This document shows, piece after piece, positions 33,730 through 46,421 of a DNA stretch of 64,000 bases. The stretch lies in NCBI GenBank assembly GCA_025175895.1, contig CM046000.1, positions 40,336,720-40,400,719 on the forward strand, written 5' to 3'. Position 1 is the first letter of the stretch. Every line of letters starts with the position of its first letter. The translations under genes and the position numbers were made by a program. A model generated the notes under the pieces. It was not told the origin of the DNA and searched no databases. It saw nothing but the letters and a program-made list of their open reading frames with translations. The DNA is from Wurfbainia villosa (lineage: Eukaryota > Streptophyta > Magnoliopsida > Zingiberales > Zingiberaceae).

Positions 33730-34671
33730 GCACAACATAGTCTTTTAGTATAAGTGGGAGATTGTTGGGATGTATACTGAAAAGTCTATCTTTTCTATGC
33801 ATATCTTTATTTATGAAATAAGAATCAAATGATCATTGTTTGCATTTTTATGGTTATGCATATTGTCTAATACATTACATTATAGATCACATGGAGTGTA
33901 GTGTCACATGGGAGATCATGTTATCAGTTCCTTGTAAAGTATAAGTAAAGGCTCACAACCGGGATGGTTATGGACAAACTATTGGAATGGTTGTAGTGTG
34001 ATTTGGTATTGGTTTGTCTTGACCATAGAATCACACTAGTACACTTTGTGTGTATTGAGCTGGACCGACTTAGAGGTGATTCGATTTATTGCTGACTACA
34101 TAATCGAATCGGACCTCAGATATTATGTTGTACATGCTCTTAATCCCGATATTATAACGGGCACATATACATAGCATTCATTTCTTTGATTTACCAATGT
34201 TTGAGATTTATAGAGTAAATCGATAGGCTCGATAAGTTGGGAATTGGTATTATTTATATGGTGTGCCATTGATTATAGGAGGAAACCGTGTCCTATATAT
34301 TAGGATGATGATGTCCCCATGAGGAGCTCATAAGGTTCATTATGTAAACCTTGTAGGTGGACTTGGTCCGGCATGATGATAAGGTTGAGTGGTACTACTC
34401 ATGGAGTTAGATGTTGATTAATTAATTATGAGTAAATTAATTAATTGACGGACATTCGAGTTCTTAAACACGGCGAGATAAATGTAGAAATAATATATGG
34501 AGCCCATATTAACTTATGGAGGTTGGTGAGGTAGATCAATGATAATCCTCTAGTGGAATGGATTATCATTAATGGATCAGACTTTATGTGAGCTTGATCC
34601 ATTGGGTGGCCAAGATCCAACTCCTCCTCATGGTCCCTATTGTAGCCTATTAAACCCTCATGGAGCCTAGA

Positions 34672-34853
34672 TCCGATGGTGGAAAATAAAACTCTAGATC
34701 CGACGTTGGAGATTAAATCTCGAGATCCAATGGTGGAGATTAAATCTTTAGATCCGACGGTGGAGATTGAATCTCTAGATCGAAGGTTGAGATTAAATCC
34801 CTTGATCCAACTGTTGAGATTAAACCCCAAGATCCGACGGTGGAGATTAAACG
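34672..34853 (+). repeat. 27-bp U3 minisatellite in A1 LTR 2
   Basis: Six full units and a partial seventh, one fewer than in the other A1 LTRs. Confidence 0.9.
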
Positions 34854-34870
34854 AGGCTTCGGCCTAACTC

Positions 34871-34877
34871 TATAAAA
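34871..34877 (+). promoter_or_regulatory. TATA box of A1 LTR 2
   Basis: TATAAAA following the minisatellite. Confidence 0.68.
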
Positions 34878-35663
34878 TAAGGCTAGGGGTGGGCGGCAAG
34901 AGCATTGAAGAGGAGATTAGGGTTTGGGCGACTAGGGCTTGGAGGCTTGGGTGGCTAGGGTTTTGGGGAATCCTTGGGCGGCAAGGATTCCTTTCTCTTC
35001 TCCTTAGGCGGTGCCCAACTTGCTCTTCTCAACCTTGGCCGGTGCTCATCTTCTTTTTCCTCTTCTCCTTGGCCGGTGGAAATAAGGGTTAAGGTTGTTC
35101 CTTGGAGCTCTTGGCCGGCATCCACTCCTCCACCTCTCTTTGGGCCGGCGGCAAACTTCAAGTTTTGAGCTTGTTGGTTGGTCCTAGATAGAGTAGAGTT
35201 TTGTTTTATAATCTTCCTTTGTTCGGGGTGAAAAAAGAAAAGAAGATTGGTGATCTAGGAGGCTTCGACTTTTGGAAGATCGTCGCTCACACGACATCCA
35301 AAAGGAGGAAGGACATACAATAGAAGATCGAGAGGTATAATTCTTGCTTATGATGTTTTCTTATTTTATACATGTTGTATGTTTTGTTATGTGGCTAAAT
35401 TTACTTGGACCCGAAATACAAATTCAAAAACCGACAATCCGTACATCGTCTATTCCGTGGCTAATCTTAGAATATAGGTTGGTTGCTTGATCAACAAGTT
35501 TGTTCAAGTGACCACTCTAATCAAATAGCACGACGATAGAATGGTTGCTTGGGTAATCTCTTTTTGTCTACGATTAATTTTTTTTAATTCGGGGAGGTAG
35601 ACGGGATCGCCATGAACAAGCGACCAAGTTGAAGTGGGAAGCGAAGTTTCCCCTCCCTTCAAG

Positions 35664-35675
35664 TGGTATCAGAGC
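35664..35675 (+). other. Primer-binding site of INT2
   Basis: TGGTATCAGAGC, exact, two bases after LTR 2. Confidence 0.88.
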
Positions 35676-36714
35676 CACGGTTTCTGATTTTGTGTGTTTA
35701 GGATTCAGTTAATTTTATGCACTTATCATATATTGTATGTGTCGGATAATAGTAGGATGTGCGTAGGTTATCTTTTTGATTGCAGGCATAGGATCCAACT
35801 ATTATGGTCATATGTGTGTATGTGATTGTATGTGTATAATTGTATAATTTTTGAATCCTCGGGGTTGACGAGGCTAGTATTTAATTTTGTAATTAAGTAT
35901 GACATTGTTTAGCCACTCATTTTATTTTAGTTTACTTTCGATCTAGATTTCATGTACACTCCTTCGTGGAGTATAGGATCGATGGATGTAAATTAAAATA
36001 GTTTTTCTCGGCTCCGATCTCCGGATGGCTTGTACATTGCGTAGGGAGGAGCGGACGAGATAGCGATATGACGGGAGGCATATTGAAGACAAAAAACAAT
36101 AATTGTTGGAAAATATTTTTTTCATATTTATTGCTTTTTGTTCGATATGCATGTCGTAGGCTAGGAAAATTCCTCAATTTTAAATTACTAAGTGGGAGAG
36201 GGATATTTTTATAAATTCCCACGACCTCCATTACGATTTGACATCTGATGCAAACAAACTTGTGCATCGGCTCTGAGTGCCTTCCTCTAAATCGAATGAG
36301 TTTATTTTGCAGATCACAGGGCTGAATAAGCTTATAGGAAATTATTTAGGAGTGTTTGTACTTCCCATCGGAAGGCACATAACCCGAGATAATTTCCTTG
36401 GTATCGAGTAATGGTGAACACTTAGATGCAAATAAGAGTGTCCTCCCCATCGGAGTCACTGCTTTTATTTGTAGGGTCGAAGAGGAACCAACTATTAATT
36501 TTATTTGTCAAAAAGTTAGGTTGACAAGATAATAAAATTAATGGGTAAAACCTCATCTTACAGATGTAGAATTCGTATACGTCCACACGATCGTGGCATA
36601 CGATATTCTCCGTGTTTTGAGGTGTTGGTTGATTTTGAAATTTTATTTTTTGAGGAATCAATAAAATTTTGAAATCTAAAGTTTTGATCTATGTAATTCT
36701 TAGGTTTTTCAAAA
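35676..36714 (+). other. Untranslated leader of INT2
   Basis: Homologous to 5107-6145, with no conserved frame. Confidence 0.82.
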
Positions 36715-37511
36715 ATGACTTTCAACCCACTTGCTATGATACTAGAGGAAAATAATCTTACTGGACCCAATTATGTTGATTGGAAGAGGAATCTTGACAT
36801 TGTCTTGACTGCTGAGGAATACAAATATGTACTCCTTAAAGAGTGCCCTTCTAAGGCTATGGATGATTCTGGGGAAAAGGAGAAGGAGAGTTATAAGAAG
36901 TAGATTAAGGTCGATGAGATGGCGCGGTGTTACATTTTGGCATCTATGTCAAATGTATTGCAACATCAGCATCAAGCCATGCACACTGCTCATGACATGA
37001 TGCTCAATCTCAAAGAACTTTTCAGACACTAGAATCGGGCTGCTAGGCAGGAATCCATGAGGAACTTGATGACGACCACCATGATCGAGGGACCACCCGT
37101 GAGGGATCATGTTCACAAGATGATGGCTCATTTGAATGAGCTGGAAGTCCTCGGAGCTGAGATAGATGGGGAAACCCAGGTCGATACCATTCTCCAGTCT
37201 CTACCTAGGAGTTTTGAGTAGTTTCGCCTAAACTACAATATGAACAAAAGGTTGTATTCGTTAGCAGAGCTTATGATAAAACTCCAGGTGGCAGAGGGGC
37301 TTTTTCATCAGAGTTCTCATGCACAGGCCATGGTTGCCCAAAAGGTTACTACTTCTAAACCGAAAGGCAAGAAGTGGAAGAAACAAGCTGGGGCAAAGGT
37401 GGTGGGAGGAACTAAGGGTGGAGTGAAGAAGCCAAAAGGCAAGTGCTTCAATTGCAAGCGGAATGGACACTGGAAGAAGGACTGACCCAACCGGAAGCAG
37501 AACAAAGGTAT
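36715..37511 (+). pseudogene. gag: INT2 gag (broken)
   Basis: ATG at 36715 (MTFNPLAMILEENNL). TAG stands at 36901-36903 for the Trp of KKWIK. TAG at 37030-37032 is the same changed codon as in INT1 (6450-6452). A further TAG lies near 37218. The zinc knuckle near 37443 has lost its last Cys (CFNCKRNGHWKKD then TGA). Element A3 follows directly after the GGTAT of NKGI. Confidence 0.9.
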
Positions 37512-38419
37512 TGTTGGGATGTATACTGAAAGCCTAGCTCTTTTGTATGAACATCTTTATTTTGAAATAAGAATCACATGATCATTGTTTGCATATTTTT
37601 ATGATTATGAAAAATTGTCTAATATTTTACATTGTAGATAACATGGTGCTTGGTGTGGCACAGAAGATCATGTTATCAGTTCCTTGTAGAATATAAATAG
37701 AGGCTCACAACCAAGATGGTTTTGGACAAACCATTGGCATGGTTGTAGTGTAGCTTGGTATTGTTTTGTCTTGAACATAAAGTTACACTAGTACACTTAG
37801 GTGTATTGAGCAGGACCGACATAGAGGTGATTCAATTTGTTGCTGACTACATAATTGAATCGGACCTCGGATATTATGTTGTACATGCTCTTAATCCCGA
37901 TATAATAACGGGCACATGTACTTAATATTTATTTCTTTGATTTACAAGAGGGTGAGATTTCTATGGATTAAATCAATATGCCCGGTAAGTTGGAAAATGA
38001 TATTATTTACATGGTGTGCCGTAGATTATAGGAGGAAACCGTGTCCTATATATTAGGTTGATGATGTCCCCTTGAGGAGCTCATAAGGTTCATCATGTAA
38101 ACCCTGCAGGTTGACTTAGTCAACATGATGATAAGGTTGAGTGGTACTACTCGAGGAGTTAGATGTTAATTAATTGATGGTCAGTAAATCAATTAATTGA
38201 CGGACATTCGATATCTTAAACACGGGGAGATGAATGTACAAATAATATATGAAGCACATATTAATTTATGGGGGTTGGTGAGGTAGTTCGATGATGATCC
38301 TCTAGTGGAATGGAACATCAATGATGGATCAAGTTTGTGTGGTTCCGATCCATCGGGTGGCCATGACCCAACTCCTCCTCATGGTCCCTATCGTAGCCTA
38401 ATATAAATCTCATGAAGTC

Positions 38420-38605
38420 TAGATCAAATGATGGAAAACAAATCTCTAAATCCGACGGTTGGGATTAAATGCCTAGATCCGACGGTTGAGATTAAATCTC
38501 TAGATCCGACGGTTGGGATTAAAACCCTAGAATTGACGGTTGAGATTAAATCTCTAGATCCGACGGTTGAGATTAAAACCCTAGAACCGACAGTGGAGAT
38601 TAAAC
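38420..38605 (+). repeat. 27-bp U3 minisatellite, A3 5' LTR, about 7 units
   Basis: GACGGTTGGGATTAAA and GACGGTTGAGATTAAA units, intermediate in type between those of A1 and A2. The 3' LTR has the same arrangement at 45010-45186. Confidence 0.88.
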
Positions 38606-38623
38606 CAAGCCTAAACCTAACTC

Positions 38624-38632
38624 TATATATAA
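38624..38632 (+). promoter_or_regulatory. TATA box of A3 5' LTR
   Basis: TATATATAA after the minisatellite. The 3' LTR has TATATATA at 45206-45213. Confidence 0.65.
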
Positions 38633-39842
38633 GGGAGCATGGGTTGGGCGGCAATAAGTTTTTTTTGGATGATGGAAATTAGGGTTTAGCCTCTCTTTGC
38701 TTTGGCGGCAAGAAACCCTAAGGAGGAAACCCTAATTAGGGTTTGGCTCCTTGGGTTGGGCGGCCATGGTGAGGAAAGGAGAGTGGGCGGCAACTTGTGG
38801 AAGAGTTCTTCTTCTTCCTAGGGAAGGTGGCCGGTTCTAGATCTCCTCCTTCCACCATGGTTGGGCGGCAAGAAATAGGAAGAGGCTAGGGTTAGGGTTT
38901 AGTCCATGATGGTGGGCGGCAACCCTTCTTCCTCCTTCCTCCTTGGTTTGGCCGGCGCCCAAGCTTCACCCTTCTTTCTATGGATTATGTTGGTTTGGGA
39001 AATTAGGGTTTGCCCTTCCATTAGTGGGCGGCAAGAAACCCTAGAGTTTTCCTTTCCTTGGTTGGGCGGCTAGGTTATGGAGGGGAAAGTGGGCGGCAAC
39101 TATAGGAGAGGATATCTTCTTCTTCTTTCTAGGGTGTTGCCGGCTCCTAGATCTTTTCCCTCTACCTTGGTCGGCGCTCAACCTATTCCTCTCATCCTCT
39201 TCTTGTTCTCTTTGGACCGGCGGCAAACATCATGCTTAGAGCTTGATGGTTGGTCCTAGATAAGAGATGAGTTTTGTTTCCATTTTGTTCTCTCTATTCT
39301 TGGGGCCGGCGGCATCAATCCTTTGTGGATTGGTGGTTGGATCAAGCAAGAAGGGAAAGAGAGTTCTTCTTTCTTTAGATTGAAGAAGATCTAGGATGCT
39401 TGAACTTGTGGAGGATCTTCGCCCACACGAAGTCTACAAGGAGGTTAGGACATACGATAGAAGATCAAGAGGTATAAAAGTTTTATAACTTTTATTATTA
39501 TTCTTTGCATGTTCTTATTGATATGCTATCTTATGTTCTTTATGTTAGTATATTTTGATTATACTAGTTTACATTTGTATGTATTTGTATAATCATGGAC
39601 CCCGAAGATAAACACAAAAACCGGCGATCCGTCCGTCGTCTCTTCCACGGCTAACCGACTAGAAGAGTTGTGTTGCTTGAACAACTAGTTTGTTCAAGCG
39701 ATCGCTCATGTTGTTAGCACGACGACGAATTGGTTGTGCTTAGGAAACTCATCCAATCCGGATTAGTTTTCATTAGTGAAAATTTTAATCCGAGGACATG
39801 GGAGCCTATGAGCATTCCGAGAAATAGCACGATGCCAACAAT

Positions 39843-39854
39843 TGGTATCATAGC
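39843..39854 (+). other. Primer-binding site of A3
   Basis: TGGTATCATAGC, one base different from the initiator tRNA-Met complement. Confidence 0.8.
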
Positions 39855-40909
39855 CACAGTTTTCGATTTTGTGTGTTTTGGATTAGGTTACTTTCATACA
39901 CATATCATATATTTAGTATGCCGGATAATAGTAGGATGTGCGTAGGCTAACTTTTTTGGTTGCAGGCATAAGATCCGACTATTATGGCTATATGTGTGTA
40001 TGTGATTGTTTGTGTGTGATTGTATGTATATTATTTGAATCCTTGGGGTTGACGAGGCTAGATTAGTATTTAATTTTTGTAATTAAATACGGCATTGTTT
40101 AGCCACTCATTTTAGTTTACTTTTGATCTAGATTATTTGTACACTCCTTCGTTGAGTATAGGATCGATGGATGTAAATTAAAATAGTTTATCTCGGCTCG
40201 GATCTCTTTGGTGACTTGCGCACGGGAAAAGATGGAGCGGACGAGGTGGCGACACGACGGGATGCATATTGGAGAACAATGTCATAATAGTTGGGAAAAT
40301 TCTGATTTTTTTCCATATTTATTGCTGATTTGTTTTGTATGCATGTTGTGTGTGCTTAAAAATTCCTCAATTTCAATTTACTAAGTGGGAGAGGGACATT
40401 TTAATTAATTCCCGCGGCCTCCATTACAATTTGACATGTGATGCAACAAACTTGCGCGTCGGCTCTGAGTGCCTTCCTCCCCATCGGATGAGTTTGTTTA
40501 CGGATCACTAGGTCAAATAATGGTTATAGGAAATTGTTTAGGAGCGTGTGTACTTCCACATCGGTAAGGCACATAATTCGAGATAATTCCCTTAGTATCG
40601 TGTAATGGTGCACACTTAGATGCAAATAAAAAGTATCCTCCCCATCGGAGTCACTGCTTTTATTTGTAGGGCAAAAGAGGAACCAACTATTAATTTTATT
40701 TGTCAAAAAGTATGGTTGACAAGATAATAAAATTAATGGGTAAAACCTCCTCTTACAAATGTAGAATTCGTATACGTCCACACTATTGTGGCATGCGATA
40801 TTCTCGGTGTTTTGAGGTGTTGGTTGATTTCGGAATTTTATTGTTTTGAGGAATCAATAATATTTCAAATCTAATATTTTGATCATTGTGATTCTTAGGA
40901 TTTTCAAAA
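39855..40909 (+). other. Untranslated leader of A3
   Basis: Homologous to the A2 leader, with no conserved frame. Confidence 0.82.
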
Positions 40910-43900
40910 ATGACTTTCAGTCCACTTACTATGATACTAAAAGAAATAAACTTGCTGTACCCAAATAATGTTGATTGGAAAAGAATCTAGATGTTGTCTT
41001 ATCTGCTAAAAAAGTACAAGTATACACTTTTCAAAGAGTGTCCTCAAGCCATGGTTGCTCAAAAAGGTTTCTACTTCTAAGCCGAAAGGCTAGAAGAAGG
41101 AGAAACAAGGTAGAGCAAAGGTGGTGGGAGGATCTCAGGGAGGAGTGAAGAAGCCGAAAGGCAAGTACTTCACTTGCAAGCAAACTGGACATAAGAAGAA
41201 GGATTATCCCAATCCGAAGCAAGAACAAATGTATATCCTTTGGTCAAGTCGTTGAAACATGGTTAGAGGCATTATCTACCGGCACCTGGTGTGTAGATAC
41301 GAGAGCCACTAATCATGTCTATAACACTTTGCAGGGGTTCTAAGAAACCTGACGACTAGCTAAAGGGGAGATTACCATTTACTTGGAAAATGTCATGAAG
41401 GTGGCGGCTATTGCAGTGGGAGAAGTCTTATTTATCACTTAAGAAAAATAAAATTTTGGTTCTGGAAAATTCCCTTTATGTACCTTTATTTAGAAAGAAT
41501 TTAATTTCGGTTTCTAAATTGTTTATGGATGGATATTCTATTTCTTTTAATGACAGAGTTGTTATAAAAAGGAATAGGGAAAATATCTGTTCAAGTACAT
41601 TGATAGGAAATTTGTAAACACTTGAACCAAAAACTTCCCACGATGCAAATTAAAGTTTATAACTCATCTTCTAATTCTAATAAGAGAAAAGAACCTTCGA
41701 AGATGAACCAAACATATCTTTGGCATCTAAGGCTTGGTCATATTTACCTGAGTAAAATTCAAAGGTTGATAGCTGATGGACCTTTGGGTTCATTAGTGGT
41801 GGAGGATCTCCCAACCTGCGAATCTTGCTTGGAAGGTAAAATGATTGAGAGGCCTCTTTAGGCCAAGGGGTATAGAGCCAAAGATGTGTTAGGAATGGTT
41901 CATTCTGATTTGTGTGGTCCTATGACTATCTAGGCAAGAGGTAGTCTCGAATATTTCATCTCTTTTATAGATGATTATTCAAGATATAGATGATACTACG
42001 ATCTGATCGTGGTGGTTAGTACCTCTTGGGAGAGTTTAGGAACTACTTATCAGAGGTTGGGATTCAATCCCAATTGTCTGCACCTGACATACCCCAGCAG
42101 AACGGTGTAGCAGAGCGAAGGAATAGGACTCTTATGGAGATGGTTAGATCGATGATGAGTTATTCTGACTTGCCAGATTCATTCTGGGGATATGCTCTAG
42201 ATACGGCGGTGTACATTCTGAACTTGGTTCCATCTAAATCAGTACCTTCTACTCCCACAGAGTTGTGGACCGGGTGAAAGCCTAGTCTAAGACATATTCG
42301 GATATGGGGGAGTCTAGCACATGTGCTGAAGGCTGATGCTGGTAAGTTGGAACCTCGTACAGAAGTGCGCTTGTTTGTTGGCTATCCTAGGGAAACGAAG
42401 GGTGGTTTGTTTTATAGTCCTAGAGATCAGAGGGTGATCATTAGTACGAATGCCAGATTTCTAGAGGAGGACTATGTGATGAACCACAAGCCCACGAGTA
42501 GGATTGTTCTTGAGGAGTTGACAGGGGAAGTCCCAACTTCAGTACCACCGGTACAAGAGGATATACCACATGTCACTGCATCGCATGTCATAGAGGATAC
42601 ACAGGTGATACCTCGTCGTAGTGGGAGGGTTGTGAGACAGCCTGATAGATTCATGTTCTTGGGAGAATCTTCCGATTTGGTCCCTAGCGAACATGAACCT
42701 GATCCCTGGACATATGACGAGGCAATCCAAGATAAAGATATAGCATCTTTGCAAAGTGCAATGAATACTGAGATTGAATCTATGGATTCAAATCAGGTCT
42801 GGGAGCTCTTATGCATAGCAGCTCATATGGATTATGAGGTATGGCAGATGGATGTAAAGACAGCTTTCCTTAATGGAAGTCTTGAGGAGAACATCTATAT
42901 GAAGCAACCAGAGGGATTCATTGCTAAGGGCAAAGAGCATCTTGTATGTAAGCTTAATCGGTCCATTTATGGATTGAAACAAGCTTTGAGGTCTTGGAAC
43001 ATCCCCTTTGATGAGGTAAATCCAGACTTATGGATTTATTCAAAGTCCGGATGAGTGTTGTGTATACAAGAGATGTGATGGAAACGTAGTGGTATTTCTT
43101 GTACTATACGTAGATAATATTTTGGTAATTGGCAACAATATCAGAGTGTTATCAGACGTAAGGGTATGGTTGTCCAAACAGTTTGATTTGAAGGACTTGG
43201 GAGAAGTGGGACACATCCTTGGGATCAAGGTTGTTGTGCTTATCCCAAGCTTCATACATAGACATGATTTTGGATCGTTTTAGCATGCAGAACTCCAAGA
43301 AGGGTTTTCTACCTTTCAGGTATGGAGTTACTTTATCTAAGGAGATGTGTCCTAGATCATCTGAGGTGATAAAGGAGCTGAAGGCGGTTCCTTATGCTTC
43401 GGCAGTAGGAAGCCTCATGTATGCTATGTATGAGACAAGATATCTGCTTTGCCGTGAGCATGGTTAGCAGATATCAGAGTAATCCAGGACAGGGACATTG
43501 GACTGTGGTAAAAGCATATATTGTAGTGCCTGAGAAGGACTAGGGATTATATGTTAGTTTACCGGGCAGACCAATGACTCCCTGTGGGTTGCATGGATTG
43601 CGATTTCCAATCAGATAGGGATAATAGTAAGTCTACCTCAGGTTTTGTGTTTACTTTAGGAGGTGGAGCCATTGTATGAAGGAGTACCCAGCAGAAATGC
43701 GTGGCAGACTCCACCATGGAAGCTGAGTATGTGGCAGCCTATGAGGCAGCCAAAGAAGCTGTGTGGCTCAGGAACTTCCTGATGGACTTGGATGTGATTC
43801 CTGGTTTGCCAAGAACTATCACAATTAATTGTTATAGTAATGGTGCAGTTGCAAACTCGAAGGAACCACGAGCCCATAAGGCTAGTAAACACATAGAGTG

Positions 43901-44060
43901 CAAGTACCACCTGATACGAGAAATCGTAAAGGAGGTAGAAGTTGTTGTCGCCTAGATTGCATCAGAGGATGACCTGGTAGACCCTTTCACTAAGGCCCTT
44001 CTAGCGAGAGCTTTGAAAGGCATGTGGAGGGAAGGGGAATCAGATGTATGGCAGTATGAT
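40910..44060 (+). pseudogene. gag-pol: A3 gag-pol (deleted and broken)
   Basis: Gag starts MTFSPL near 40910 and loses about 480 bp at about 41045, joining its N-terminal part to the region before the zinc knuckle. The knuckle is itself mutated (YFTCKQTGHKKKDY). Protease reads DTRATNHV. The integrase lacks about 110 bp at about 41992, around the stretch before the second Asp. RT has an in-frame deletion of about 186 bp at about 42807, between QVWEL and the segment before AHMDYEV, and its active site is YVDN near 43109. RNase H is recognisable (STMEAEYVA near 43715) but broken. Many further stops are present. Confidence 0.9.
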
Positions 44061-44081
44061 GACAGCATAGTCTTTTAGTAT

Positions 44082-44092
44082 AAGTGGGAGAT
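44082..44092 (+). other. Polypurine tract of A3
   Basis: AAGTGGGAGAT directly before the 3' LTR. Confidence 0.82.
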
Positions 44093-46421
44093 TGTTGGGA
44101 TGTATACTGAAAGCCTAGCTCTTTTGTGTGAACATCTTTATTTTGAAATAAGAATCACATGATCATTGTTTGCATATTTTTATGATTATGCAAAATTGTC
44201 TAATATTTTACATTGTAGATAACATGGTGCTTGGTGTGGCACAGAAGATCATGTTATCAGTTCCTTGTAAAATATAAATAGAGGCTCACAACCAAGATGG
44301 TTTTGGACAAACCATTGGCATGGTTGTAGTGTAGCTTGGTATTGTTTTGTCTTGAACATAAAGTTACACTAGTACACATAGGTGTATTGAGCAGGACCGA
44401 CATAGAGGTGATTCAATTTGTTACTGACTACATAATTGAATCAGACCTCGGATATTATGTTGTACATGCTCTTAATCCCGATATAATAACGGGCACATGT
44501 ACTTAATATTTATTTCTTTGATTTACCAGAGGGTGAGATTTCTATGGATTAAATCAATATGCCCGGTAAGTTGGGAAATAATATTATTTACATGGTGTGC
44601 CATTGATTATAGGAGGAAACCGTGTCCTATATATTAGGTTGATGATGTCCCCTTGAGGGGCTCATAAGGTTCATCATGTAAACTCTGCAGGTTGACTTAG
44701 TCAACATGATGATAAGGTTGAGTGGTACTACTCGAGGAGTTAGATGTTAATTAATTGATGGTCAGTAAATCAATTAATTGACGGACATTCGATATCTTAA
44801 ACACGGGGAGATGAATGTACAAATAATATATGGAGCTCATATTAATTTATGGGGTTTGGTGAGGTAGTTCGATGATGATCCTCTAGTGGAATGGAACATC
44901 ATTGATGGATCAAGTTTGTGTGGTTCCGATACATCGGGTGGCCAAGACCCAACTCCTCCTCATGGTCCCTATCGTAGCCTAATATAAACCTCATGAAGTC
45001 TAGATCAAATGATGGAAAACAAATCTCTAAATCCGACGGTTGGGATTAAATCCCTAGATCTGACGGTTGAGATTAAATCTCTAGATCCAACGGTTGGGAT
45101 TAAAACCCTAGAACCGACGGTTGAGATTAAATCTCTAGATCCGACGGTTGAGATTAAAACCCTAGAACCGATGGTGCAGATTAAACCAAGGCCTAAACCT
45201 AACTCTATATATAATGGAGCATGGGTTGGGCGGCAATAAGTTTTTTTGGATGATGAAAATTAGGGTTTAGCCTCTCTTTGCTTGGGCGGCAAGAAACCCT
45301 AAGGAGGAAACCCTAATTAGGGTTTGGCTCCTTGGGTTGGGCGGCCATGGTGAGGAAAGGAGAGTGGGCGACAACTTGTGGAAGAGTTCTTCTTCTTCCT
45401 AGGGATGGTGGCCGGTTCTAGATCTCCTCCTTCCACCATGGTTGGGTGGCAAGAAATAGGAAGAGGCTAGGGTTAGGGCTTAGTCCATGATGGTGGGCGC
45501 CAACCCTTCTTCCTCCTTCCTCCTTGGTTTGGCCGACGCCCAAGCTTCACCCTTCTTTCTATGGATTAGGTTGGTTTGGGAAATTAGGGTTTGCCCTTCC
45601 ATTAGTGGGCGGCAAGAAAGCCTAGAGTTTTCCTTTCCTTGGTTGGGCGGCTAGGTTAAGGAGGGGAATGTGGGCGACAACTATAGGAGAGGATATCTTC
45701 TTCTTCTTTCTAGGGTGTTGCTGGCTCCTAGATCTTTTCCCTCTACCTTGGTCGGCGCTCAACCTATTCCTCTCATCCTCTTCTTGTTCTCTTTTGACCG
45801 GCGGCAAACATCATGCTTGGAGCTTGATGGTTGGTCCTAGATAAGAGATGAGTTTTGTTTCCATTTTGTTCTCTCTATTCTTGGGGCCGGCGGCAGCAAT
45901 CCTTTGTGGATTGGTGGTTGGCTCAAGCAAGAAGGGAAAGAGAGTTCTTCTTTATTTAGATTGAAGAAGATCTAGGATGCTTGAACTTGTGGAGGATCTT
46001 CGCCCACACGAAGTCTACAAGGAGGTTAGGACATACGATAGAAGATCAAGAGGTATAAAAGTTTTATAACTTTTATTATTGTTCTTTGAATGTTCTTATT
46101 GATATGCTAGCTTATGTTCTTTATGTTAGTATATGTTGATTATACTAGTTTATATTTGTATGTATTTGTATAATCATGGACCCCGAAGATAAACACAAAA
46201 ACCGGCGATCCATCCATCGTCTCTTCCGCGGCTAACCGACTAGAAGAGTTGTGTTGCTTGAACAACTAGTTTGTTCAAGCGATCGCTCATGTTGTTAGCA
46301 CGATGACGAATTGGTTGTGCTTAGGAAACTCATCCCATCCGGATTACTTTTCATTAGTGAAAATTTTAATCCGGGAACATGGGAGCCTATGAGCATTCCG
46401 AGAAATAGCACGATGGCAACA
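44093..46421 (+). repeat. A3 3' LTR, 2,329 bp
   Basis: Same length and arrangement as the 5' LTR with scattered substitutions. Its last 75 bp are included in the 823-bp tandem duplication that follows. Confidence 0.93.

Larger units (their letters stand above)
33763..35661 (+). repeat. A1 LTR 2 (shared by INT1 and INT2), 1,899 bp
   Basis: Preceded by polypurine tract AAGTGGGAGAT (33752-33762) and followed by a primer-binding site. It has one minisatellite unit fewer than LTRs 1, 3 and 4, which explains its shorter length. TATA box at 34871-34877. One arm of the U5 hairpin is mutated (CTTGATCAA, 35486). Confidence 0.93.
37512..39840 (+). repeat. A3 5' LTR, 2,329 bp
   Basis: U3 resembles A2. 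R/U5 is longer and carries many GGGCGGC motifs (38640-39320). It has the minisatellite at 38420-38605, TATATATAA at 38624-38632 and the conserved hairpin near 39676. Confidence 0.93.
37512..46421 (+). mobile_element. Copia element A3, nested in INT2 gag/protease junction
   Basis: Two LTRs of equal length (2,329 bp each; 37512-39840 and 44093-46421) begin TGTTGGGATG and end GGCAACA or GCCAACA. Flanks are GGTAT (37507-37511) and AGTAT (46422-46426), a target copy with one substitution, and the INT2 frame resumes after it. The internal region (39841-44092) is a badly deleted family A gag-pol. Confidence 0.93.

Noticed and set aside
3166..35661. Reading 3166-35661 as an ordinary single A1 element with its two LTRs
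   Set aside because: LTR 2 is followed by a primer-binding site, leader and gag and lacks a flanking target copy, so it is an inner LTR of the array.
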